NCBI GenBank assembly: GCA_964420365.1
Contig: CAYQTA010000011.1
Location: 1 to 64,000 of the forward strand
DNA: 64,000 nucleotides
Reading direction: 5' to 3'
Origin: JAMOQA01 sp964420365
GTDB taxonomy: Bacteria > Acidobacteriota > Polarisedimenticolia > J045
Below are positions 54,390 through 64,000 of the stretch, piece after piece. The position numbers and the translations under genes were made by a program. The number at the start of each line of letters is the position of its first letter. The first letter of the stretch is position 1. The notes under the pieces were generated by a model. That model was given only the letters and a program-made list of their open reading frames with translations. It made no database searches and had not been told where the DNA came from.

Positions 54390-55477
54390 GCGCCCCGATG
54401 CACCGCCTGGAGACGCCGTTCCTCGCCCGGTTGCTGGCCGGCACCGTTCGGTGGGCCCGTCGCCTCTTCTGGACCGTGCTGGTCGTCGGAACGGCGGTCC
54501 TCGTCCTCGAGGCGATCCACCTCCACCAGCTCCTCGCCGGCCTCCACCCCTGGCTGGCATGGGCGGTCACCGGCATGCTGCTCGCCCTCGTCGCCGGCTT
54601 CATCGGCTGGATCGCCTGGCGCTGGTGGAAGCTCCCGCGGGTGATCGAACCGCCCGAGCTTCCACCCCCCGCGGACTGGGCCCCCCGGCACCGCCGCCGG
54701 TACCTCGGGTTCGTCCGCCGCTGGCTCGCCCGGCAGGAGGCGAACCCGGCCCTCGAGGAAACGGCGCGCGGGAAGGTCCCGGCCGTCCTCGAGCGGATCG
54801 AGGCGATCGCGGCGGGGGAACACGACGACGAGGCGCTCGTCCGGGTGGTCGAGGCCGAGATCGACCGGCTGCTCGAGCCCCTGGACAGGAAGGCCCGGGC
54901 GGAAGTGTGGCAGGCGGCTTCCCAGGTGGCGCTGCTGACCGCCGTCAACCCGTCCGCCCTGGTCGATGCCCTGGTCACCCTGGTCCGCAACCTGGAACTG
55001 ATGGCCCGCGTCGCAACGCTCTACTACGGCCGGCCGGGTCCGCTCGGGACGTTCCGGGTCGTGCGGGACGTCCTCGCCTCCGCGGTCACTGCCGGCCTCG
55101 TCGACCGGATCGCCGATTCCGCCGGGAGCGCGCTGGCCGAGGTCGCGGGCAACTGGACGGCGCGCCTCGCCGGCCCCGTCGGCCAGGGGCTGGTCAACGG
55201 GCTCCTGACCGTGCGCCTGGGGGACGTGGCGGTGCTCCGGTGCCGCTCGCTCCGCAGCCGGCGGGTCGGCATCCGGCCCTGGACGCCGACCATGTGGCGG
55301 GAGGCCGCGCGGCGCCTCGCCGGGCTCGTGGGCGAGGAACTCGCGCCGGGCACCGCCCGGGCATTCCGCCGGGCCTCCGGCGTCCTCGGCGCCGGGGGAC
55401 GCGGCATGCTGCGCGGTCTCGCCCGGCTGTTCCTCGGCCTCCGCGACGCCCTCGCCTCCGACGAGCCCGGCTCCTAG
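54386..55477 (+). CDS. DUF697-like membrane protein
   Basis: The 363-residue protein has two N-terminal membrane helices (about 29-48 and 58-80), a cytoplasmic helical part (PPELPPPADWAPRHRRRYLG) and a C-terminal hydrophobic region around residues 190-280 resembling DUF697/YcjF-type membrane proteins. No enzymatic residues stand out. Its ATG overlaps the preceding stop by ATGA, making it the last gene of the rightward run. It converges on the SASA-type gene, 11 bases away. Confidence 0.7.
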   Translation: MSAPMHRLETPFLARLLAGTVRWARRLFWTVLVVGTAVLVLEAIHLHQLLAGLHPWLAWAVTGMLLALVAGFIGWIAWRWWKLPRVIEPPELPPPADWAPRHRRRYLGFVRRWLARQEANPALEETARGKVPAVLERIEAIAAGEHDDEALVRVVEAEIDRLLEPLDRKARAEVWQAASQVALLTAVNPSALVDALVTLVRNLELMARVATLYYGRPGPLGTFRVVRDVLASAVTAGLVDRIADSAGSALAEVAGNWTARLAGPVGQGLVNGLLTVRLGDVAVLRCRSLRSRRVGIRPWTPTMWREAARRLAGLVGEELAPGTARAFRRASGVLGAGGRGMLRGLARLFLGLRDALASDEPGS

Positions 55478-55488
55478 CGGCGCACGGC

Positions 55489-57930
55489 TCACTGCACGGG
55501 CAACAGGTCGAAGCAGAGGGCCGCCCCGGTCCCGTCGACCGCCCGGATCCAGATGTCCCCGGGGTTCCGCCCGTAGCCGTACGAGACGAACGTGTCGCCG
55601 GACGCCGGCCTCTGGAGCTGGAGGATCACGCGGTTCCCCTCGACGCTCAGCGACGTGATCTGCACGTACCCGTTGCGGTCGGTCACGCGGTAGAGGTTCG
55701 CGTGGCCGCCGGTGATCTCCTTGTCGTAGGTCAGCGCGATGCGGGACGTGCCGGGCCCGTCGAACGCGATCGACTGGAGCCGGGGCTCCTGCGGCGCGTC
55801 GATCCCGTAGCAGGCCGGGAGCACCGCCCTGGCGAGGCGCAGCCCCGCCTCCCGGTATCCCTCCGTGTTCAGGTGGATCGTGTCGTTTCGCGGCAGGTCG
55901 ACGAGCGCGGCGATCGCGGAGAGGTCGTCCCTCTCGGCCTGCCGGCGCTGCGCCTCCTGGATGTCGGTCCACGCGTCCAGGTCCGCGTACATGTAGGTCG
56001 CCAGCTGGCAGTTGCCGAAGCAGAGGTCGGGGTTGCCGAGGTCCTCGCGCCAGTGGGCCACCAGCGCCTCGAGGTCGGCGAGGTACTGCTCGGTCGTCCG
56101 GCCGACGTCCGACTCCCCCTGGTACCAGATCACGCCGCGGACCGGGTACGCGTACCCCTGGACGAGCACGCGCCAGATGGACGAGCCGTAGAGGGTGCCC
56201 CGGTTGTCGTGGTCGTCCTCCCGCCGCTGCCACTGGGAGTAGAGGTTCGTCCCGCCGAGGGGCGCGGGGATGATCGCGACCGGAACACCGACCGCGGCGG
56301 AGATCTCCTTGGCGAACCGGAGCATCAGCGTGTGCTGCGGGAACTCCTCGCTGACGCGGTCGACCTGGTCCGTCCCGTCGTCCATCGGCTCGCGGGCCCG
56401 CTTCCAGCGGTAGTCGTTGCCGAAGAGGTGGACCTCGTCGACGGGTGGCTCCATCGGCTCGAGGCCTCCCGAGTAGCCCGACATGTTCGACTGCCCGGCC
56501 GCCAGCCAGGCATCCCCGACCGCGATGTCGTGGACCGTGTCCTCGCCGAGGATCTCCCCCTCCCCGTCGACGAGCCGAGCCTCGAGGTCGTAGTTCCCGC
56601 CGGCGGGCACCCCCTCGAGGGTGACCTCGTCCTCCGCCCCCGGGGGGGAGGCCGGGAGGTCCCACCGGTGGTCCGCCCAGTCGAACCCGGGCACGACGGT
56701 CCCGGTCGCGCTCTCGACGAGGCGCACCTCGAGGTGGACCTCCCCCTCGCTCCGCCACGCGAACGGCACGGGCACCGGGGCCGTGTCGTCCGGCCCCCGC
56801 TGGAACAGCTTCCAGTCGTCGAGCGCCTCCCAGGAGCGGCGCAGGCGGAACGACTCCCCCGGCAGGGCGACGTTCCCGGTGGCGAGGAGGATCCCCCGCC
56901 TGCCGGACGTGTCGCCGCCGTAGTTGCCGGTGACGATCCCCCGGCCACGCAGCAGGTGGTCGTCCGCGATCTCCGCCACCGCCCAGTCCTCGTCCCAGCC
57001 CCCGTCGAGCCACCGGTCGACGTGCAGGACGGATGCCGTCCCTTCCCCCTTCCGCAGCCGGAACCGGAGGCGCGTCGTCCCGGGATCCCCCGGGGCCGCG
57101 AGACCGGTCACCTCCCGGCCCCGCCGCTGGCGGACGGTGAGCGCCCCGTCCTCGGCCACGTAGACCTGGATACCGCCCCCGGCGTTCTCCGCCCACGTTC
57201 CCTCGGACCACAGCTCGAGGAGGACGGTATCCCCGTTGGCCGGCGCCAGGTCGACGACCACGTCCTCGTCCCGGAATGCCTCCCCGGCGATCCACCGGTC
57301 GAACCGGTCGTGGATCCCGGTCGCCCCGCCATCGTAGGAGATGCACCGGTCGCCGCCGCAGTCCCGGACGAGGAACCCCTCGTCCAGGCCCCCGAGCTGC
57401 GTCATGTCGGCCGGCCGCTCCCCGGGGGTGTCCTCCTCGAACGTGTACGTCTCCGGGTCGCAGGGGTCCCCCTGGCCGTCCCCGTCCTGGTCCTCCTGGC
57501 CGGGGTTGTCGACCCCCGGGCAGTTGTCCCGGTCGTCCCGGACCCCGTCCCCGTCGTCGTCGGCACAGCGGACGGCCGGCACGCGCTCCGTACCGTCGGT
57601 GCCCGCGCCGAGGGAGCCCTCGCCGTCGGCGTTCCACGCGGCAACGACGTAGGTAAAGAGCCCGCCCACGGCAGGCGTTTCCGGGTCCTCCGCCGTGGTC
57701 TCGGGGGTTCGGAAGACGAGGCACGCGAGGTCCGTCCCGTCGGGCCGGGTGCCCCGGTAGACGTCGTACCGCTCCGCGCCGGTGACCGGTTCCCACGCGA
57801 GGGTCGTCTTTCCCTCGAAGCGGAGGCTCGGCCCGACCCCGGGGGGCGGGGCCGGGAACGCGGCCGGGACGGCGAAGAGAGCGAACAGCACCGGCAGGAC
57901 GGCGGCGGCGGCGGAACGGCGCGTACCCAT
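55489..57930 (-). CDS. Secreted modular SASA-domain esterase with calcium-type repeats
   Basis: The 813-residue protein has a signal peptide, an Fn3-like domain (about 30-110), thrombospondin type 3-like calcium repeats (about 117-150, DDDGDGVRDDRDNCPG, DQDGDGQGDPCD), a jelly-roll-like domain (about 150-340), a second beta domain and a SASA (sialate O-acetylesterase) domain from about residue 475: AAGQSNMSG with catalytic Ser, PAPLGGTNL, WYQGESDVG and NDTIHLNTEGYREAG supplying Asp and His. It likely removes acetyl groups from plant or microbial polysaccharides outside the cell. GGAGG precedes the ATG. It is a lone gene, converging on DUF697. Confidence 0.88.
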   Translation of the reverse strand: MGTRRSAAAAVLPVLFALFAVPAAFPAPPPGVGPSLRFEGKTTLAWEPVTGAERYDVYRGTRPDGTDLACLVFRTPETTAEDPETPAVGGLFTYVVAAWNADGEGSLGAGTDGTERVPAVRCADDDGDGVRDDRDNCPGVDNPGQEDQDGDGQGDPCDPETYTFEEDTPGERPADMTQLGGLDEGFLVRDCGGDRCISYDGGATGIHDRFDRWIAGEAFRDEDVVVDLAPANGDTVLLELWSEGTWAENAGGGIQVYVAEDGALTVRQRRGREVTGLAAPGDPGTTRLRFRLRKGEGTASVLHVDRWLDGGWDEDWAVAEIADDHLLRGRGIVTGNYGGDTSGRRGILLATGNVALPGESFRLRRSWEALDDWKLFQRGPDDTAPVPVPFAWRSEGEVHLEVRLVESATGTVVPGFDWADHRWDLPASPPGAEDEVTLEGVPAGGNYDLEARLVDGEGEILGEDTVHDIAVGDAWLAAGQSNMSGYSGGLEPMEPPVDEVHLFGNDYRWKRAREPMDDGTDQVDRVSEEFPQHTLMLRFAKEISAAVGVPVAIIPAPLGGTNLYSQWQRREDDHDNRGTLYGSSIWRVLVQGYAYPVRGVIWYQGESDVGRTTEQYLADLEALVAHWREDLGNPDLCFGNCQLATYMYADLDAWTDIQEAQRRQAERDDLSAIAALVDLPRNDTIHLNTEGYREAGLRLARAVLPACYGIDAPQEPRLQSIAFDGPGTSRIALTYDKEITGGHANLYRVTDRNGYVQITSLSVEGNRVILQLQRPASGDTFVSYGYGRNPGDIWIRAVDGTGAALCFDLLPVQ

Positions 57931-57981
57931 GGACGTGACCTCCCTCGGGGGGAAGGTACGCCGATCCGGGCCCCCTGTCGC

Positions 57982-58827
57982 TCAGGAACGCCTCCGGTCC
58001 ACGCCCCGCTCCCCCGGGTCGACCAGGGGCCGCGGGAGGGACCAACCGCCATCGGCCAGGAGGATCGTCCCGGTGAGCCACGCGGCGGCGGGGCTCGCCA
58101 GGAAGCAGGCCAGCTCGGCGACCTCCTCGACGGTCCCGAACCGGCCCAGGGGAATCTGCGCAAGCACGGCCCGTTCGAGCTCCGCGGTGGGCCAGAGGCG
58201 GTCCGCCGCCCCCCGGCTCTGGAACGGCCCGGGAGAGATCGCGTTGACCCGGATGCCGTAGCCGGCCCACTCGGCGGCCAGCGTCCGCGTCAGGGTCTCC
58301 ACGCCGGCCTTGGCGCAGGCGGAGTGGATCACGCCCGGCTTGCCGTCCCGGGCGTAGGGAGCGGACACGTTGACGATCGCCCCGCCCCCCTGGTCCCGCA
58401 TCACGCGTCCCGCCTCGCGGCTGAAGCGGAACACGCCGGCCAGGGCGATGTCGAGGACCGTGTCGAAGGCCCGCGGCGCGAGGGCGAGAGACGGACGGAT
58501 GAAGTTCCCCGCCGCGTTGTTGACGAGCACGTCCAGCCCGCCCCACCGCTCGACGACCTCCCGGACGCTCCGCCGCACGGCGTGGGCGTCCCGCACGTCG
58601 CAGGCGAGGGACAGGACCTCGAACCCCTCCCGCTCTCCGCGGCCCAGGAGCTCCCGGTGGTGCTCCACGTCCCGGCTGGCGCAGGCCACCTTCGCTCCCA
58701 GGCGGCCGAGCCGGGTCGAGATCGCGAGCCCGAGCCCGGTGCCGCCCCCGGTGACCAGCGCGACCTTCCCCTCGAAGAGACCGTCCGGCAGGAAGGGAGC
58801 TCCCTCGGGCGCGACGTACCGGTCCAC
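57982..58827 (-). CDS. SDR oxidoreductase, 2,4-dienoyl-CoA reductase-like
   Basis: The 281-residue Rossmann protein has the cofactor motif TGGGTGLGLAIS, NNAAGNF and the block VSAPYARDGKPGVIHSACAK, AAEWAGYGIRVNAISPGP. The serine-to-lysine region lacks the usual Tyr-x3-Lys and reads HSACAK, as in peroxisomal or mitochondrial 2,4-dienoyl-CoA reductases, from memory. It should reduce 2,4-dienoyl-CoA during breakdown of unsaturated fatty acids using NADPH. The GTG start has GGAGG 7 bases upstream and lies 2 bases after the stop of the NTF2-like gene, so the two form an operon. Confidence 0.85.
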   Translation of the reverse strand: MDRYVAPEGAPFLPDGLFEGKVALVTGGGTGLGLAISTRLGRLGAKVACASRDVEHHRELLGRGEREGFEVLSLACDVRDAHAVRRSVREVVERWGGLDVLVNNAAGNFIRPSLALAPRAFDTVLDIALAGVFRFSREAGRVMRDQGGGAIVNVSAPYARDGKPGVIHSACAKAGVETLTRTLAAEWAGYGIRVNAISPGPFQSRGAADRLWPTAELERAVLAQIPLGRFGTVEEVAELACFLASPAAAWLTGTILLADGGWSLPRPLVDPGERGVDRRRS

Positions 58828-58829
58828 GG

Positions 58830-59222
58830 TCAGCCCTCCAGGCGCGGCCAGGTGCGCTCGAGGATCGCCGTGTCCAGGTAGTCGTGGATCTCGGCGACCA
58901 GGCCGTCGCGCAGCACGAAGACCGTCGCGCCCCGGTTGGCGTAGTCCTTTCCCGTCCGGGTCACCCCCCGGTTGGTCCACTCGACGACGACCCGGTCGCC
59001 GGACGCGCCGACCCACCGGAACTCGAAGTGCAGGCCGCCGCGGAACAGCCGCTGGTTCTGCCGCAGGAAAACCATCACCCGGCGGCGACCCGCGAACCGG
59101 CCGCCGAACCTCTCCCCCGGGAACTCGAGGACCACGTCCTCCGCGAGCAGGCCCGCGAGGCGATCCCACTCGCCCTGCTCCAGCAGGTCGAAGAACGCAC
59201 GGACGTCACCCTCGGTCACCAT
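58830..59222 (-). CDS. NTF2-like/SnoaL-type small protein
   Basis: The 130-residue protein has an NTF2-like alpha-plus-beta barrel pattern: N-terminal helix VRAFFDLLEQGEWDRLAGLL, DVVLEFPG, a glycine/arginine-rich hinge GRRRVMVFLRQNQR and alternating strands to AEIHDYLDTAILERTW. Such proteins are isomerases, hydrolases or ligand-binding partners. It lies 2 bases before the dienoyl-CoA-reductase-like gene, so it may act on the same acyl-CoA pathway. No catalytic role can be assigned. Confidence 0.8.
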   Translation of the reverse strand: MVTEGDVRAFFDLLEQGEWDRLAGLLAEDVVLEFPGERFGGRFAGRRRVMVFLRQNQRLFRGGLHFEFRWVGASGDRVVVEWTNRGVTRTGKDYANRGATVFVLRDGLVAEIHDYLDTAILERTWPRLEG

Positions 59223-59307
59223 GGGCGGAGGATACCAGCCGGGACGGCAACCCCGGAAGGACCCCGGGGACGGGCCGGCCCCGGGAACACGGGTCGGGCG
59301 CGGCGAC

Positions 59308-59331
59308 GGGGCCGCCCCCGTGGGCGGCCCC
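59308..59331 (-). terminator. Possible terminator hairpin after the SpoIIAA-like gene
   Basis: A perfect 10-base-pair stem (GGGGCCGCCC / GGGCGGCCCC) with a 4-base loop lies 25 bases after the stop codon at 59356, in the 133-base gap to the NTF2-like gene. No T run. Confidence 0.4.
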
Positions 59332-59355
59332 GATCGTTCGCACCTTCCCGGCCGG

Positions 59356-59763
59356 TCAGGCCCCGACCGGCTTCTTGTCCGGGTCGATCGCCCTGGTGAT
59401 CCAGTCGGCGGCCACCTGCTCCCAGTTCTTCACCGAGGAACCGTCGATGTAGCGCTCCCACTGGTAGATGCCGGACGTCCTGGCGATCCGCTGGAACTGC
59501 ATCTTCGTCATCGCGCTGTCGACGACGACCGCCGAGCGGACCATTCCCTTCTGCTTGTACAGCTTCTGGCCCTCCTGCATGAGGGCCTGCGCATCGGCGG
59601 CCAGGGGCTTGAGGGTCCGCATGTCGACCAGGACGCCGAACTTCGAGGGCGCGGCGGCGAGGGCCTTCCGGGACTCCTCGACCCACTTCTGCATCTCCGC
59701 GGCCTGGATGAACCCCGAGAACGTCAGCTTGTACCCGTACGGCTTCTTCTCGATCCTGTACAT
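59356..59763 (-). CDS. STAS/SpoIIAA-like protein
   Basis: The 135-residue protein has a short alternating alpha/beta pattern: YRIEKKPYGYKLTFSGFIQ, FGVLVDMRTLKPLAAD, MVRSAVVVDSAMTKMQFQRI, like SpoIIAA-type single-domain proteins of the STAS-like group. AAGGAG precedes the ATG. It follows the outer-membrane protein gene by 20 bases in one transcript. It has no signal peptide and is probably cytoplasmic. Function unknown. Confidence 0.75.
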   Translation of the reverse strand: MYRIEKKPYGYKLTFSGFIQAAEMQKWVEESRKALAAAPSKFGVLVDMRTLKPLAADAQALMQEGQKLYKQKGMVRSAVVVDSAMTKMQFQRIARTSGIYQWERYIDGSSVKNWEQVAADWITRAIDPDKKPVGA

Positions 59764-59783
59764 CTCGTCTCCTTCGCCCGCTG

Positions 59784-60686
59784 TCAGAACGAGTAGTAGA
59801 GCTTGAAGAGCACCGAGCTGCCCTCGAACCAGTTCCGGGCGCCGAACTCGAAGGCGCTGGTCAGCGACATCTTGAGACGCCCGGCGTTGTAGAAGACGCC
59901 GGGACCCGCCGCCCAGTAGCGCGACTTCTGGTCCGCGAGATCCCTGCCGTCCATCTCGTCGTCGGTCACCTGGTAGTAGAGGTACCCGTTCAGGCCGACC
60001 GTCCACTTCTGGTTGAACGAGTAGCCGACCGCGTAGTCCACGTGAAACTCCTGGCCCGGCTTCAGGTCGTGATCGCGGCCGGTCGCCCAGTACGCGTACT
60101 CGTCGTTCGTGCCGTTGATGTCGTACATGAACTTCGCCGAGACGTTCCACTTCCCGCCGGGGAACCACGTGACCGCGAACACGGGCTCGATGGTCCAGAA
60201 GTTCTTTCCCGGGTTCACCGGGTCCTCGTGGTCGTAGCTGCCGACGGGCAGGTAGATGTCCGCGAGACTGATCGCGCAGTGGACCTTCTGCCCGTGCCAG
60301 GTGACCAGGAACGGCGACCAGATCACGTCCGCCATCCCGCTCTTCGAGAACGACCGGGACCCGGGGCGCAGGTTCTGGTTCATCCAGATCAGGAAGAGGT
60401 GCTGACCGTAGTTCCCGCCCCACACCTTCCTGTCCGAGATCCAGACGAAGCGAACCACCTCGCCGAAGACGTTGACCTGCATGCCGTCGACCGTGTTCCC
60501 GTCGTCGTCCCTGTAGGTATCGGCGGCGTAGTAGAGCGTGTAGTTGACGACATGGAATCCCGGCGGCGGAGCGATCCCCGAGAAGTAGTTCTCGACACCG
60601 TCCGGGTAGTGGTGCCCCCCGCCGGCTACGGCCAGCGAGACCGCGGCGAGGAGAGCGACCAGGGGCAACAGCGTGGCCTTCTTCAC
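59784..60686 (-). CDS. Outer-membrane protein of the SphA/phenol-degradation MetA-like group
   Basis: The 300-residue protein has a signal peptide (MKKATLLPLVALLAAVSLAVA from GTG) and a glycine/tyrosine-rich beta barrel beginning GGGHHYPDGVENYFSG, with long hairpins and terminal LFKLYYSF. These match the transporter group annotated as MetA-pathway of phenol degradation or SphA-like outer-membrane proteins. It may bring hydrophobic substrates across the outer membrane. GGAGGG precedes the GTG. A TTGACA-type promoter lies about 80 bases upstream. Confidence 0.82.
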   Translation of the reverse strand: MKKATLLPLVALLAAVSLAVAGGGHHYPDGVENYFSGIAPPPGFHVVNYTLYYAADTYRDDDGNTVDGMQVNVFGEVVRFVWISDRKVWGGNYGQHLFLIWMNQNLRPGSRSFSKSGMADVIWSPFLVTWHGQKVHCAISLADIYLPVGSYDHEDPVNPGKNFWTIEPVFAVTWFPGGKWNVSAKFMYDINGTNDEYAYWATGRDHDLKPGQEFHVDYAVGYSFNQKWTVGLNGYLYYQVTDDEMDGRDLADQKSRYWAAGPGVFYNAGRLKMSLTSAFEFGARNWFEGSSVLFKLYYSF

Positions 60687-60763
60687 CGGTTTCCCTCCCG
60701 GGTCCGGACCGGTTCTCCTCCGCGCCGTCCCCCGGGGCGACGCATCCGGACCCACGGGGTTCC

Positions 60764-60791
60764 AATCTGGGCCCGGCGGGAAATGTGTCAA
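60764..60791 (-). promoter_or_regulatory. Candidate promoter of the SphA-like gene
   Basis: On the minus strand TTGACA (perfect) and, 16 bases on, CAGATT. The -10 is weak. It lies in the 185-base gap upstream of the start at 60686. Confidence 0.4.
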
Positions 60792-60840
60792 GCAGATGAC
60801 GAAGCCATTACATCGAGTCCGCAGGCATCCGGACGTGTTC

Positions 60841-60863
60841 GGCCCGGGTCGACGCCCCGGGCC
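60841..60863 (-). terminator. Possible terminator hairpin after uvrA
   Basis: An 8-base-pair GC stem (GGCCCGGG / CCCGGGCC) with a 7-base loop begins 9 bases after the uvrA stop codon. No T run. Confidence 0.4.
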
Positions 60864-60871
60864 GGCCTCCG

Positions 60872-63685
<2,814 letters not shown>

Positions 63686-63790
63686 GCCTCGCTCCAGGAG
63701 GCCGCTCCGCGCGGCCGAATCTCTCATTCTAGGGTGCCTTTTCCCCCGCGCCATGATCCCGGGTAGACTCCGGGCCCGGAGGATCCGCCC

Positions 63791-64000
63791 GTGCACCCGT
63801 GCCGCCTTGCCACGACCGTCCTCGCCGTCTCGCTCCTCGGCCTCGCCGGGTGTGCCACGGGACCGCCCCCGTGGCGCCCGTTTCACCTCGCGCCCCCCGG
63901 CGATCGGGTCCCCGTCCGGGAGGTCCTCCCCGGCGTCGAGATCGAGCTCGAGCCGCTGGATGCCGCCGCGCGTCGTGCCTGGCTGCGGGACCGGCTCGGG
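63791..64000 (+). CDS. Start of a putative lipoprotein gene, cut by the window edge
   Basis: The 70 codons visible begin at GTG with GGAGG 8 bases upstream. The protein starts [21 protein letters not shown], a lipoprotein signal peptide whose lipobox is LAGC. The mature part starts [19 protein letters not shown] and is cut by the edge. It is divergent from uvrA. A TAGACT hexamer precedes it. No family can be judged from this fragment. Confidence 0.6.
   Translation, partial: MHPCRLATTVLAVSLLGLAGCATGPPPWRPFHLAPPGDRVPVREVLPGVEIELEPLDAAARRAWLRDRLG

Overview
The window is 64 kb of very G+C-rich bacterial chromosome, with long spurious open frames on all strands because stop codons are rare. It is almost fully coded: 46 protein genes (one cut by the right edge), two tRNA genes, no intergenic gap over about 250 bases, and no mobile element, CRISPR array or rRNA seen. 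Oar-like TonB-dependent receptors with an N-terminal carboxypeptidase-regulatory domain, SASA and SGNH secreted hydrolases, an ADP-forming acyl-CoA synthetase and a DUF6178-type protein suggest a Gram-negative, diderm, probably soil or sediment lineage such as Acidobacteriota. Myxococcota or another deep high-GC phylum is also possible. This placement is inference.

Left part (1-20 kb): a macro-domain hydrolase, then leftward lipoprotein, pnp and rhomboid protease. Next come an ADP-forming acyl-CoA synthetase, a small outer-membrane protein, an NCS2-like permease, an alanine-dehydrogenase-like enzyme and a CoA-transferase. tRNA-Leu, a small zinc ribbon, a large DUF6178-type protein, a secreted SGNH-like protein and tRNA-Cys follow. 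A leftward trehalose operon (DUF5752, TreT-type glycosyltransferase, otsB, otsA) encodes two different routes to trehalose.

Middle (20-40 kb): the most distinctive locus is a six-gene leftward operon: a degenerate HD protein, MmgE/PrpD, a single-chain homoaconitase of the fungal LYS4 type, an isocitrate/isopropylmalate-dehydrogenase-family enzyme, a CitD-CitE fusion and CitF. It looks like a complete module for a six- or seven-carbon tricarboxylate: dehydration/hydration, oxidation and ACP-dependent cleavage. An inverted repeat lies in its divergent promoter region. After a methyltransferase come yraN and cysS, preceded by a large TonB-dependent receptor with its own promoter. Then there is a set of NtrC-type regulator, membrane histidine kinase with an N-terminal PDZ domain, and a second carboxypeptidase-regulatory-domain outer-membrane protein.

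Right part (40-64 kb): eight rightward genes, mostly joined by 4-base start/stop overlaps, run for 15 kb. They are an ABC exporter pair, a secreted protein, a GatC-GatA fusion, a LysM-type amidase, two giant tandem tetratricopeptide/transglutaminase-like secreted proteins (the first carrying an apparent frameshift, the second lacking the catalytic residues), and a DUF697-like membrane protein. Leftward genes follow: a modular SASA esterase, a dienoyl-CoA-reductase-like SDR with an NTF2-like protein, a SpoIIAA-like protein with an outer-membrane porin-like protein, and uvrA. The window ends in the start of a divergent lipoprotein gene. Regulatory calls are by eye.
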